A DNA stretch of 64,000 nucleotides, from positions 124,001 to 188,000 of the forward strand of contig CALUPW010000004.1 in NCBI GenBank assembly GCA_944322785.1. The letters are read 5' to 3'. The position numbers and the translations under genes are program-made. The notes beneath the pieces were generated by a model. The model did no database searches. It saw nothing but the letters and a program-made list of their open reading frames with translations, and was not told where the DNA came from. The first letter of the stretch is position 1, and the number at the start of each line of letters is the position of its first letter. The stretch comes from Candidatus Gastranaerophilales bacterium. GTDB lineage: Bacteria > Cyanobacteriota > Vampirovibrionia > Gastranaerophilales > Gastranaerophilaceae. Of this stretch, positions 10,091-18,544 are shown piece by piece.

Positions 10091-10540
10091 ATGAAATTTG
10101 ATATCGAATATATTGAAAAACTTGCAAAAGTATTGTCTGATGCATCTTTAACAGAGATTTCTCTTGAAGACGGCGAACAGGCAATTACGATAAGAAAAGA
10201 TTTAATCAGCGGCACACCGGTTGTTGCGGCTGCGGCTCCTGCTGCGGTTTCAGCTCCGGCTCCACAGGCAGCACCGGCGCCTGCAGTAAAAGAAGAAGTT
10301 AAAAAAGGCAAACCTTTAACTTCTCCGATGGTCGGAACCTTCTACAAATCACCATCTCCGGATGCAAAACCTTTTGTAGAAGTCGGTCAATCAGTAAAAC
10401 AGGGCGATGTCGTTTGTATAGTTGAGGCGATGAAACTTATGAACGAAATAGAATCCGAATTTTCAGGAACGATTACGGAAATTTGCGTTGAAGACGGTCA
10501 GCCCGTAGAATTCGGACAAGTTTTGATGTATATAGAATAG
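10091..10540 (+). CDS. accB: biotin carboxyl carrier protein of acetyl-CoA carboxylase
   Basis: This subunit carries the biotin that shuttles CO2 in malonyl-CoA formation. The N-terminal about 45 residues are followed by an Ala/Pro-rich flexible linker (roughly residues 47-68). The biotinyl domain then contains the acceptor motif EAMKLMNE, with the modified lysine near residue 115. The length (149 aa) is typical. A GAAAGGAAATT ribosome site precedes the ATG. accC follows after an 86-nt gap that contains a strong hairpin. Confidence 0.98.
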   Translation: MKFDIEYIEKLAKVLSDASLTEISLEDGEQAITIRKDLISGTPVVAAAAPAAVSAPAPQAAPAPAVKEEVKKGKPLTSPMVGTFYKSPSPDAKPFVEVGQSVKQGDVVCIVEAMKLMNEIESEFSGTITEICVEDGQPVEFGQVLMYIE

Positions 10541-10552
10541 TAAAAGGGACAT

Positions 10553-10584
10553 AAAAGGTGAAAAGTTTATTCTTTTCACCTTTT
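10553..10584 (+). terminator. hairpin between accB and accC (terminator or attenuator)
   Basis: A 13-bp perfect inverted repeat (AAAAGGTGAAAAG and its complement) encloses a 6-nt TTTATT loop and ends in TTTT. It lies 13 nt after the accB stop and 42 nt before accC. It could be a partial terminator that sets the accB to accC ratio, or an mRNA stability element. Confidence 0.7.
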
Positions 10585-10626
10585 GTTATATCTGCCGGAA
10601 TACCGGTATGAAAAAGGGATAATAAT

Positions 10627-11985
10627 ATGTTTAAAAAAGTATTAATAGCAAACCGCGGGGAAATTGCGGTAAGGATAATAAGAGCATGCAGAGAAATCGG
10701 CATTCCGACTGTTGCAATCTATTCTCAAGCTGATGCCAATTCGCTTCACGTAAGACTTGCAACCGAGGCATATTGTATAGGACCTGCTCAGAGTGCAAAA
10801 AGTTATTTAAGCATCCCTGCAATAATTTCAGCGGCTCTTGTGTCTGGCGCAGATGCAATCCACCCCGGTTACGGTTTTATGTCAGAGCGTGCTGATTTCG
10901 CTGAAATCTGTGAAAAACACGGTATTAAATTTATAGGGCCTACTGCGGAAGCTATGAGAAAAATGGGCGACAAAGCAACAGCCCGCAAAACAATGATTGA
11001 AAATAACGTACCTGTAACTCCCGGAACAGGAATTTTGAAAACTCCTGAGGAAGTTAAAGAGTTTGCGAAAAAAGCAGGTTATCCGATTATATTAAAAGCA
11101 ACAGCAGGCGGCGGCGGAAAAGGCATGAGAATAGTACGTTCCGATGCGGAAGTTGAAACAAATATGAATCTCTGCCAGTCTGAGGCTCAAAACTTTTTCG
11201 GAAATCCTGATGTCTATGCGGAAAAATATCTTGAAAACCCCAGACATATTGAAGTCCAAATTCTTGGCGATCAGTACGGAAATGTTGTCCATTTAGGCGA
11301 GCGTGACTGTTCAATACAACGACGCCATCAAAAATTACTTGAAGAAGCTCCATCTCCCGCAATTGATGAAGCCACAAGAAAAGAAATGGGTGCTGCTGCA
11401 GTCCGTGCCGCAAAAGCAATTCATTATGAAGGCGCCGGCACATGTGAATTTCTTCTTGACCACGACGGCAAATGGTACTTTATGGAAATGAACACCCGTA
11501 TTCAGGTTGAACACTGTGTAACGGAAATGATTTCCAATGTTGATCTGGTACGTGAACAAATTATGGTTGCGTCAGGTGAACCTCTCGATTTTACTCAGGA
11601 TGATATTGTTTTAAGAGGGCATGCAATTGAATGCAGAATAAATGCAGAAAATCCTGAAAAAGATTTTATGCCGAACCCCGGTCAGATTACGGGTTATGTA
11701 ACTCCGGGCGGATTTGGAGTAAGAGTGGATTCTCATGTTTATCAAGATTACAAAATTCCGCCATACTACGACAGCATGATAGGCAAACTCATCTGCTGGG
11801 GCAGAACACGTAATGAAGCAAGAAGAAGAATGTACCGTGCACTAAAAGAATATGTCATAACCGGTGTAGAAACTACAATTCCGTTCCATCAGGATATAAT
11901 TGAAGACCCTGTATTTATGAGCGGGAACTTTAACACAGGCTTCATTGAAGATTTCTACAAACGCACGGGAAAAGATAAAAAATAA
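10627..11985 (+). CDS. accC: acetyl-CoA carboxylase, biotin carboxylase subunit
   Basis: AccC carboxylates biotin on BCCP using ATP and bicarbonate. The whole enzyme (452 aa) is present: N-terminal [20 protein letters not shown], the glycine-rich ATP-grasp loop ([12 protein letters not shown], near residue 160), the catalytic segment containing [10 protein letters not shown] near residue 290, and a C-terminal domain with [10 protein letters not shown]. An AGGGATAATAAT site precedes the ATG. A rho-independent terminator follows directly. Confidence 0.98.
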   Translation: MFKKVLIANRGEIAVRIIRACREIGIPTVAIYSQADANSLHVRLATEAYCIGPAQSAKSYLSIPAIISAALVSGADAIHPGYGFMSERADFAEICEKHGIKFIGPTAEAMRKMGDKATARKTMIENNVPVTPGTGILKTPEEVKEFAKKAGYPIILKATAGGGGKGMRIVRSDAEVETNMNLCQSEAQNFFGNPDVYAEKYLENPRHIEVQILGDQYGNVVHLGERDCSIQRRHQKLLEEAPSPAIDEATRKEMGAAAVRAAKAIHYEGAGTCEFLLDHDGKWYFMEMNTRIQVEHCVTEMISNVDLVREQIMVASGEPLDFTQDDIVLRGHAIECRINAENPEKDFMPNPGQITGYVTPGGFGVRVDSHVYQDYKIPPYYDSMIGKLICWGRTRNEARRRMYRALKEYVITGVETTIPFHQDIIEDPVFMSGNFNTGFIEDFYKRTGKDKK

Positions 11986-12000
11986 TTATTTAGATTAAAA

Positions 12001-12028
12001 AAAGACCGATAAAACTCGGTCTTTTTTA
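12001..12028 (+). terminator. rho-independent terminator after accC
   Basis: AAAGACCGA and TCGGTCTTT pair around a 6-nt loop, followed by a T run. It ends the efp-accB-accC block, 15 nt beyond the accC stop. Confidence 0.9.
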
Positions 12029-12070
12029 TATTATTTAAAACATTAAGCTTTCTAAATAAAATTTTTGAAG

Positions 12071-12076
12071 TATAAT
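12071..12076 (+). promoter_or_regulatory. -10 box very close to the MATE start codon
   Basis: TATAAT lies only 9 nt before the ATG of the MATE gene and no Shine-Dalgarno sequence is visible. The transcript would have at most a few nt of leader. The -35 is weak. Confidence 0.5.
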
Positions 12077-12085
12077 TAAGTCATA

Positions 12086-13423
12086 ATGAGCAGACTCAAA
12101 TTCAGACACTATGCCAGAGAACTATTAAACATTGCCCTGCCGATTATCATGGGAAACCTCGGCTTCATTTTGATTGGCGCAGGAGATGTTTTGATTGCCG
12201 GAAGACATTCAACAGATACTCTTGCGGCAATAAGCATTGCAACCGCAATTACAAATTGTATTCAGACTTTCGGCATAGGTTTGATTGCAAGCGTGTCACC
12301 TCTACTTTCAAACTACAGGGGCGAAAGAAAATCCGCAAAAAAATATTTTTATCCGACAATTCGATTTTCCATGCTTCTGGGCATCATCATAATGTTTGCC
12401 GTACTTGCAGCAATTCCGCTGATTGATTTTATGCATTTTGAAGCAAAACTTGTCCCGATGATTAAAGAGTACATGTTTATAACAGCATTTGCAACATTTG
12501 GCGGATATTTGCATGCCGCCTTAAAAGAATTTCTGCAGGCTTTTGAAATAGTTATGGTACCAAACCTTGTAACAGTATTTTCTGTATTTTTAAACATTGC
12601 ATTAAACATTACATTTGTATTCGGTCTTGGACCAATACCATCAATGGGTGCAGTCGGGCTTGCTATTGCAAGTTTTATTGTAAGATATTTTATGGGATTT
12701 TTTCTTTTAATTTATTGCTTTAAAATAATGAAGTTTCATGACTATAAAGAATTCGACTATTACAAAAATCTTTTAAAAATCGGTCTGCCGATATCGCTTG
12801 CCGTAATTATTGAATTTATAGCATTCAACAGTGTCGCAATCATTATGGGGCGTGTTGCGGGAATTTATGCAGCGGCGCAAAACCTTATCTGCACAATGAC
12901 AACAATTTCGTTTATGGTTCCGTTTGCTATTTCAAACGCAATTGCAGTAAAGGTAGGATTTGCAAACGGCGCGGAAAATTATTATGAATTAAAAAGATAT
13001 TCCTTTGTCGGACTTGTCATGTCTGTAGGCTTTATGCTTGGAAGTTCCATGATCTTTGCAAGCTTTCCGGAATTTTTAACAGGACTTTTTACTATCGACC
13101 CGAAACTTGTTGAAATATGTGTACCGATTTTGTATATAGTTTCAATATTTCAAATATTTGACGGACTGCAAATTGCACTTGCCGGAATTTTTAAAGGAAT
13201 TAAACAGACAAATATCGTTCTTATTTCAAACTTTACGGCATACTGGCTTTTATTCCTTCCGCTGGGATTTTATCTTGCGTTCCATTACGACATGAAACTT
13301 AAAGGCTTCTGGATAGGTCTTGTAATTGCGGCAATAACACTTTGTACGATTATGCTTGCGGTTTTGACAAAATATTTAAAAACTCTGAATTCAAATAAAA
13401 CAACAGCGGTCAAAACAGTATAA
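12086..13423 (+). CDS. MATE-family multidrug/solute exporter
   Basis: This 445-aa polytopic membrane protein shows the two-fold repeated six-helix architecture of MATE (NorM/DinF-like) cation antiporters. The first half begins ELLNIALPIIMGNLGFI and the second half begins LLKIGLPISLAVIIEFIAFN, each the typical first helix of a MATE bundle. Further signature pieces are GAGDVLIAGRHSTDTLAA and IYAAAQNLICTM. About twelve hydrophobic segments can be counted. It probably exports a cationic compound using an H+ or Na+ gradient; the substrate is unknown. It stands as a single transcription unit between the accC terminator and ndk. Confidence 0.92.
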   Translation: MSRLKFRHYARELLNIALPIIMGNLGFILIGAGDVLIAGRHSTDTLAAISIATAITNCIQTFGIGLIASVSPLLSNYRGERKSAKKYFYPTIRFSMLLGIIIMFAVLAAIPLIDFMHFEAKLVPMIKEYMFITAFATFGGYLHAALKEFLQAFEIVMVPNLVTVFSVFLNIALNITFVFGLGPIPSMGAVGLAIASFIVRYFMGFFLLIYCFKIMKFHDYKEFDYYKNLLKIGLPISLAVIIEFIAFNSVAIIMGRVAGIYAAAQNLICTMTTISFMVPFAISNAIAVKVGFANGAENYYELKRYSFVGLVMSVGFMLGSSMIFASFPEFLTGLFTIDPKLVEICVPILYIVSIFQIFDGLQIALAGIFKGIKQTNIVLISNFTAYWLLFLPLGFYLAFHYDMKLKGFWIGLVIAAITLCTIMLAVLTKYLKTLNSNKTTAVKTV

Positions 13424-13447
13424 CAGGTAGTTTGTTAAATCTTTTTA

Positions 13448-13456
13448 TGATATAAT
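13448..13456 (+). promoter_or_regulatory. extended -10 promoter for ndk
   Basis: TGATATAAT (extended -10, TGN plus TATAAT) lies 19 nt before the ndk ATG, which itself follows a GGAGG site. This probably drives ndk and the overlapping tgt. Confidence 0.6.
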
Positions 13457-13475
13457 TTCAATGATTGGAGGAAAT

Positions 13476-13946
13476 ATGCATACAGAAGAAAGAACATTTG
13501 TGGCGATTAAGCCCGACGGTGTAAAAAGAGGATTAGTTGGCGAAATTATCGGGCGTTTTGAAAAGAAAGGCTACAAACTTATCGGAATGAAAATGCTTCA
13601 GGTAACTGAGGAAATTGCGGCAAAACATTACGCAGAACATATCGGAAAACCTTTTTATCCAAATCTTGTAAAATATATTACAAGCGGTCCGATTGTTGCA
13701 ATGGTATTTCAGGGATATCTTGCAGTTCAGGGAATCCGCCACGTGCTTGGCGCAACAGATCCTTGCGAAGCCGATGTCGGCTCAATCAGAGCGGATTATG
13801 CACAGTTAAAATCTTACAATACGGTTCACGGTTCAGACAGTGTTGAAAGTGCTGAACGGGAAATTGCGATTTACTTTAAACCCGAAGAACTTTGTCCGGA
13901 TTACAAAAATATGATGGAACTTGTAACAGAAGACGTTGATGAATAA
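13476..13946 (+). CDS. ndk: nucleoside diphosphate kinase
   Basis: Ndk transfers the gamma phosphate of ATP to NDPs through a phosphohistidine. The catalytic motif NTVHGSDSVESAEREI is present. The N-terminus (ERTFVAIKPDGVKRGLVGEI) and the nucleotide-site Arg/Lys residues are intact. I chose the ATG at 13476 because GGAGGAAAT lies just upstream. The longer possible start at 13461 would place that ribosome site inside the coding sequence. The product is 156 aa, slightly longer than the usual 140-150 because of a C-terminal extension. The stop overlaps the tgt start by 8 nt. Confidence 0.97.
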   Translation: MHTEERTFVAIKPDGVKRGLVGEIIGRFEKKGYKLIGMKMLQVTEEIAAKHYAEHIGKPFYPNLVKYITSGPIVAMVFQGYLAVQGIRHVLGATDPCEADVGSIRADYAQLKSYNTVHGSDSVESAEREIAIYFKPEELCPDYKNMMELVTEDVDE

Positions 13947-15057
13947 AAACGATTTTTTTAATTACAAATTAGTACATACATGTAAACAAACAGGTGCAAG
14001 AGCCGGCGTTTTGACAACTCCGCACGGGGAAATTAAAACGCCGATATTCATGCCTGTCGGGACGAATTCTGCAGTAAAGACTCTTACCTGTGACCAGATT
14101 GCAGACACAGGAGCACAAATAATACTGGCAAATTCATATCACCTTTATTTGAGAGCGGGAACAAAAAGAATTCGTGAATTCGGCGGTATTCACGGCTGGA
14201 TGAACTGGCACAAACCTGTTTTAACGGATTCCGGCGGATTTCAGGTGTTTTCGCTTGCGCATTTAAGAAAAATAACCGAAGACGGAGTTGAGTTTCGTGA
14301 TCCAAAGGACGGCAAAAAACATTTTATAAGCCCTGAAATTTCCATGGAAATTCAGCAGGATATCGGGGCTGATATAATTATGGCATTTGATGAATGCGCA
14401 CCTTTCCCGTGTGACTATGAAACAGCTAAAAAAGCAATGGAGAGGACACACAGATGGCTTGAAAGATGTTTTAAGGCAAAAACAAATCCCCGTCAGGCGC
14501 TTTTCCCGATTGTTCAGGGAGCTTTTTATGATGATTTAAGAAAAGAAAGCGCATCGGTTATTTCATCTTATGACGCTGCGGGTTATGCAATCGGCGGGCT
14601 AAGTGTAGGTGAAACAAAAGATATCATGAACCATTTTGTCGAATTTACAGCACCGCTTCTGCCTCAAAACAAACCACGCTATCTGATGGGAGTCGGAACA
14701 CCTGAAGACTTGCTTGACGGAATTAAATATGGAGTTGATATGTTTGATTGTGTTCTTCCGACCCGCAACGCACGCCATGGTTCATTCTTCACATGGGAAG
14801 GCAAACGAAATATTAAAGTCAAAGCTTATGAAGACGACAAAAGCCCGCTTGTTGAAGGCTGCAATTGTTATGCATGCAAAAACCATTCAAAAGCTTACAT
14901 CCGTCATCTCTGGCGCTGCGGCGAAAGCACTGCAGCAACTCTGCTTTCAATCCACAATATTCAATTTCTTGTCGAATTTTCGCAAAAATGCCGTGAAGCG
15001 ATTTTGGAAGACAGATTCGGCGATTTTTATAATGAGCATTATAAAAAACTGATTTAA
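13939..15057 (+). CDS. tgt: tRNA-guanine transglycosylase
   Basis: Tgt exchanges guanine-34 of GUN-anticodon tRNAs for a queuine precursor. The 372-aa protein has the catalytic features TDSGGFQVFSL and AFDECAPFPCDYE, the Asp-containing MFDCVLPTRNARHG, and the zinc-binding C-terminal region CNCYACKNHSKAYIRHL. The ATG at 13939 overlaps the end of ndk (ATGAATAA arrangement), so translation is probably coupled. No other queuosine gene is visible in the window. The repeat-rich 15.06-15.33 kb segment begins immediately after its stop. Confidence 0.98.
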   Translation: MNKNDFFNYKLVHTCKQTGARAGVLTTPHGEIKTPIFMPVGTNSAVKTLTCDQIADTGAQIILANSYHLYLRAGTKRIREFGGIHGWMNWHKPVLTDSGGFQVFSLAHLRKITEDGVEFRDPKDGKKHFISPEISMEIQQDIGADIIMAFDECAPFPCDYETAKKAMERTHRWLERCFKAKTNPRQALFPIVQGAFYDDLRKESASVISSYDAAGYAIGGLSVGETKDIMNHFVEFTAPLLPQNKPRYLMGVGTPEDLLDGIKYGVDMFDCVLPTRNARHGSFFTWEGKRNIKVKAYEDDKSPLVEGCNCYACKNHSKAYIRHLWRCGESTAATLLSIHNIQFLVEFSQKCREAILEDRFGDFYNEHYKKLI

Positions 15058-15090
15058 ACATTTACCACGGATAATCCTTTTTGATTGATA

Positions 15091-15116
15091 GATTCTGAAA
15101 CAACTTCAGGGTGACG
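15091..15116 (+). repeat. dispersed palindrome half-element (GATTCTGAAAC...GTGAC type)
   Basis: About 22 of 25 bases match the reverse complement of the inner palindrome at 19483-19507. It belongs to the family of short elements whose ends read GTCATTC and GAATCT. Confidence 0.65.
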
Positions 15117-15152
15117 GAAAGACGAAGGTGTGATTTGGCTACTTTCATCACT
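15111..15152 (+). repeat. 42-nt mosaic repeat, copy 1
   Basis: This segment aligns without gaps to 19379-19420. Shared blocks are GTGACGGAA at the start, GGCT in the middle and CTTTC(A/G)TCACT at the end. Both copies sit inside the repeat mosaics downstream of a G-tract leader. Confidence 0.65.
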
Positions 15153-15193
15153 ACAGCCCCTGAACCGGAGTCTGTTTCTATCAACATTGATAG

Positions 15194-15214
15194 ATTCCGG
15201 ATAAGATCCGGAAT
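15194..15214. repeat. perfect 9-bp palindrome with 3-nt loop
   Basis: ATTCCGGAT, AAG, ATCCGGAAT. With flanking bases it has the same GTCATTC...GAATCT plan as the other small palindromes near 19.5 kb. Confidence 0.8.
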
Positions 15215-15256
15215 GACGTATCAGTAAACCACAGCAGGAGCCTGTTTTACGGGTTG

Positions 15257-15268
15257 CCCCCCCCCCCC
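15257..15268 (-). repeat. G tract, 12 nt (leader copy A)
   Basis: Twelve consecutive C on the plus strand, read as G in the minus-strand leader. From the RBS-supported ATG at 15300 the frame hits a stop shortly after the tract. With 11 (or 14) G it would enter the frame that is homologous to the in-frame copy at 49.97 kb. Confidence 0.9.
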
Positions 15269-15328
15269 GTAAATTCAATCATAGTCTGCTTTTTCGGCAT
15301 TTTTTGCTCCCTCTTATTTTATTTACTG

Positions 15329-17905
15329 TCAATTAAACAAATTCAGCTGCGGAACTTCAACTTCCGCACTATCAGATTTTCTTCGTGTTGCAAGATTGTT
15401 TGAAAAATCTTTCTGCATCTTAATCATCAAATCCTGAGAACGCTTGATAACACTGTTTGGCAATCCTGCCATCTTCGCAACCTGAATTCCGTAACTTTTG
15501 CTTGCTCCGCCCTGAACTATTTTACGCAAAAATTCAATTTCACCGTTTTCCTCAGCCACAGTTATTCTGAAATTCTTTATCTGCGGATATGTTTTTGTCA
15601 TTACATTCAATTCATGGTAATGGGTTGCAAATATACAGCGGGCTTTAATTTTTGTTGCAATAAACTCAGCAACCGACCATGCTATTGCAACACCGTCGTA
15701 TGTGCTGGTTCCCCGCCCGATTTCATCAAGAAGAATGAAACTTTTTTCTGTTGCGGAATTCAAAATATATGCAGTTTCAATCATCTCAACCATAAATGTA
15801 GACTGTCCGAGAGTCAAATCATCAGATGCTCCCACACGTGTAAAAATTTTGTCAATTATGCCTAGTTTAAGATAATCCGCAGGAACCCATGAACCTATTT
15901 GAGCAAGAAGTGCAATCAAGGCATTTTGCCGCATATAAGTAGATTTACCTGCCATATTAGGCCCTGTCAAAATCATAAACTGGGTTTTGTCAGTTGAATT
16001 GCTTTGAAGTTCCAAATCGTTTGCCACATATTCACCGAGCGGGAGAATTTTTTCCAGAACCGGATGACGTCCGTTTTTGACTATAAAATCACCGGATTCA
16101 TCAATTTCAGGTTTTGAATAGTTATTTTCAACCGCCACCTGTGCAAGAGATGCGTAAACATCGGTTTCCGCCATACAGTCTGCAATTTCACGAATTTTTG
16201 TAACAAATTCTTTTGAATACTCCCGAAAATCCGTAAACAATTTATATTCAAGTTCGGTTGACTTAAATCTTGCAGACAGAACATCATCTTCATGCTGTTT
16301 AAGTTCCTGTGTGATAAATCTTTCGGCACCGGTTAAAGTTTGTTTACGTATATATGTATCTGGAACAAGATTGCGGTTTGCATTTGTGACTTCGATAAAA
16401 TACCCGAAAACCTTGTTGTATCCGACTTTTAAAGTTTTAATTCCTGTTGCTTCACGTTCTCTTTCTTCAAATTTAAGAAGCCAGTCCTCACCGTTTAAAA
16501 GCAAATCACGGTAATAATCCAGTTCACCGGATACGCCTTCTTTTATAATTCCGCCTTCTTTAATAATCATCGGCGCATCGTCTTTTATAGTCCTATCAAT
16601 AAGGTCTGTGAAATTTTTTATTTCATCCTGATATTTGATAATATTTTCAAACGGGTTATTTTCAAGTGATGACGAAACCTCAATAAGTTCCGGCAGCATT
16701 TGAAGTGATGCTTTAAGACTTAAGAAATCCTTCGGATTTGCTGAATTGTTGCTTAACCTTGTTGACAATCTCTGGATATCATAAATTTTTTCAAGAAGCT
16801 CTATTAACGAAATTCTTGTTGAGGATTCAGAAACCAGTTCGGTTATTGCATTCTGCCGTTTCATTATATCCGAAATGTTTTTGAGCGGCTGGCATATCCA
16901 ATTTCTTAAAAGCCTTGCCCCCATATTTGTTTTGGTCTGGTCAATAGCCCATAAAAGAGAACCGTATTTATTTTTTTCACGCATGGTTTCAACAAGTTCA
17001 AGATTTTTTCTTGTACTCGCATCCAAAATCATGTACTCAGAAAGCTCATAAGTTTCAATCCGCTCAATTTTCGGGACGTTTTCTTTCATGCTTTCCCAGA
17101 TATATGCAAACAATGCTCCGGCTGCTCTAAATCCTGTTTTATATTTGTCATACCCGAATGCTGCAAGAGCCGCAGGCGTAAATATTGCCTTCAAATTCGC
17201 ATCAGTCATTGAAAAGTCAAACACATTGGGCGGAATTTTTGAACAATTGTAAGTTTTTACAATCCCTTCCGGCAAATCTACTTTTTCCTCCGGCACAATC
17301 TGAAAAGGTTTAATTTCACCACGGATTGCAGGTGCAACGATTTCTGCCGGCTGAAGTCTTGCAAGTTCAGATATCAAAAGGTTCAAAGGTGCCTGCGTAA
17401 CTTTAAATTCGCCTGTTGAAATGTCTGAATATGCAAATCCGTATATATCGGACTTTTCATCCTTAAACATTGCTGCAATATAATTGTTGGTATTCTGTTT
17501 AAGAAAATCGCTTTCAGTCAGTGTGCCTGATGTAATAATTCTTGTAACACCCCGTTTTACAAGTCCCTTTGCGAACTTGGGGTCTTCAAGCTGGTCGCAC
17601 ATAGCAACTTTTATATTCTTTTGAACGAGTTTTTCAAGATATCCCGTAACTGCCTTAACCGGAATTCCCGCAAGCGGAACCCTTCCGTAAACAGTGCCTG
17701 CATCACGTCCGGTAAGTGTAAGTTCCAGCTCTTTTGACATCAATATTGCATCTTCAAAAAAGGTTTCGTAAAAATCCCCCAGTCTGTATAACAAAACAGC
17801 ATCCGGATTTTGACGTTTTATCTGCATATATTGCTGCATGACAGGCGTCAGATCTTCTATTTTAACATCCCACGAGTTTATTTGATTGATTTCTGATTTT
17901 GACAT
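15329..17905 (-). CDS. mutS: DNA mismatch repair protein MutS
   Basis: MutS recognises mismatches and small loops and recruits MutL. The full 858-aa protein is present. The mismatch-reading Phe-x-Glu is in YRLGDFYETF (FYE at 45-47). Connector, lever and clamp regions follow. The ATPase has Walker A GPNMAGKST near residue 645, Walker B with LLDEIGRGTSTYDG, and a C-terminal helix-turn-helix. A TATAAT box on the minus strand lies 12 nt before the ATG, so the leader is very short and no clear ribosome site is present. The gene ends close to the leader of the collapsed pilin locus and starts divergent from the unknown gene at 17945. Confidence 0.98.
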   Translation of the reverse strand: MSKSEINQINSWDVKIEDLTPVMQQYMQIKRQNPDAVLLYRLGDFYETFFEDAILMSKELELTLTGRDAGTVYGRVPLAGIPVKAVTGYLEKLVQKNIKVAMCDQLEDPKFAKGLVKRGVTRIITSGTLTESDFLKQNTNNYIAAMFKDEKSDIYGFAYSDISTGEFKVTQAPLNLLISELARLQPAEIVAPAIRGEIKPFQIVPEEKVDLPEGIVKTYNCSKIPPNVFDFSMTDANLKAIFTPAALAAFGYDKYKTGFRAAGALFAYIWESMKENVPKIERIETYELSEYMILDASTRKNLELVETMREKNKYGSLLWAIDQTKTNMGARLLRNWICQPLKNISDIMKRQNAITELVSESSTRISLIELLEKIYDIQRLSTRLSNNSANPKDFLSLKASLQMLPELIEVSSSLENNPFENIIKYQDEIKNFTDLIDRTIKDDAPMIIKEGGIIKEGVSGELDYYRDLLLNGEDWLLKFEEREREATGIKTLKVGYNKVFGYFIEVTNANRNLVPDTYIRKQTLTGAERFITQELKQHEDDVLSARFKSTELEYKLFTDFREYSKEFVTKIREIADCMAETDVYASLAQVAVENNYSKPEIDESGDFIVKNGRHPVLEKILPLGEYVANDLELQSNSTDKTQFMILTGPNMAGKSTYMRQNALIALLAQIGSWVPADYLKLGIIDKIFTRVGASDDLTLGQSTFMVEMIETAYILNSATEKSFILLDEIGRGTSTYDGVAIAWSVAEFIATKIKARCIFATHYHELNVMTKTYPQIKNFRITVAEENGEIEFLRKIVQGGASKSYGIQVAKMAGLPNSVIKRSQDLMIKMQKDFSNNLATRRKSDSAEVEVPQLNLFN

Positions 17906-17908
17906 AGC

Positions 17909-17923
17909 TATAATTGGATTATA
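17909..17923. promoter_or_regulatory. back-to-back -10 boxes of mutS (minus) and the 17945 gene (plus)
   Basis: TATAAT occurs on the plus strand at 17909-17914 (30 nt before the ATG at 17945) and on the minus strand at 17918-17923 (12 nt before mutS). The two promoters must overlap in a 39-bp gap. Confidence 0.5.
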
Positions 17924-17944
17924 TCATGAAATGAGGAAAATGAC

Positions 17945-18544
17945 ATGGGATGCTTAAAAAATATTTGCATGGCAATTTTACTGGCACTTGCATTTATAGG
18001 TTTTATGTCAATCGGCGGCGGAAGGCTTGCGAAAAATATTATTTTAAATTATCTTAATCCGCCGCAAAATGAACTTGTTAAACGTGCGGAAAAAGTCGGT
18101 GATTTTTCTCAGATTAATGATGAATTTGAACTTGAGCGTGCAGCCGGAATTATGGGCTATAACGGAGTTGTGGCAGAACACAGGGCTTCAGGTCAAAAAC
18201 TTATTGTTGTTGACACAAACAACAAGCCGATTTTGACAAAAGAAGACATTCAATCTGACAAAATTGATGAAAAGTTAAAAAGTTTAACACAAAAAGTAAA
18301 ATATCAAGCGTTTCAGGTTGAAGATTTAAAAATAACCAAACGGGGCACATTAAATTCATACGGAAAAGAAGCTCCGTATGTAAAGTTTGAAGCAAAGGCG
18401 AAAAAGCTTCCGATTGGCGAGGTTGCAGGAATAATTTCCGTTGCGGAAACAAAAAACGGCGAACAGCGGCTTCTTGTTTCTGCAAACGAAAAGAAAAGAT
18501 ATTCCCAGTTGATTTCTGATGAATTTTTTAAAGCGGTTAAATAG
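17945..18544 (+). CDS. membrane-anchored protein of unknown function
   Basis: I do not recognise this 199-aa protein. Residues about 7-25 form a single hydrophobic segment (ICMAILLALAFIGFMSIGG) that could be an uncleaved anchor. The remainder is soluble, with alternating charged and beta-rich stretches such as GQKLIVVDTNNKPILTKEDI and a Lys-rich region around residues 100-110. GAGGAAAATGAC precedes the ATG and supports the start. It is transcribed away from mutS, and its stop directly abuts the 3' end of the convergent pilin-like gene (no gap). Confidence 0.75.
   Translation: MGCLKNICMAILLALAFIGFMSIGGGRLAKNIILNYLNPPQNELVKRAEKVGDFSQINDEFELERAAGIMGYNGVVAEHRASGQKLIVVDTNNKPILTKEDIQSDKIDEKLKSLTQKVKYQAFQVEDLKITKRGTLNSYGKEAPYVKFEAKAKKLPIGEVAGIISVAETKNGEQRLLVSANEKKRYSQLISDEFFKAVK

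Larger units (their letters stand above)
15062..15300 (-). pseudogene. collapsed pilin-like gene: leader with G tract, palindromic repeats and C-terminal codons only
   Basis: The minus strand has a start with a good ribosome site (GAGGGAGCAAAAA before ATG at 15300). It encodes MPKKQTMIEF, runs into a 12-G tract and stops soon after in the ATG frame. The leader matches that of the pilin-like gene at 18.5-19.7 kb. The far end of the segment encodes KKDYPW and a stop, matching the DDYPW end of the pilin-like protein at 63.3-64.0 kb. Between them there is no prepilin core, only palindromic repeats. The simplest reading is a pilin-type gene that lost its body while repeats accumulated. What I see is the two homologous ends; the deletion is inference. 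Confidence 0.6.

Noticed and set aside
15257-15268. Possibility that the poly-C runs are assembly scars or scaffolding joins
   Set aside because: Conserved flanks and conserved peptide context at three separate loci make a biological tract more likely, although exact lengths remain uncertain.
15054-15278. A 74-codon open frame on the minus strand starting at a TTG before the G tract
   Set aside because: It has no ribosome site, is made of palindromic repeat sequence and is best read as the remnant leader of a pilin-like gene.
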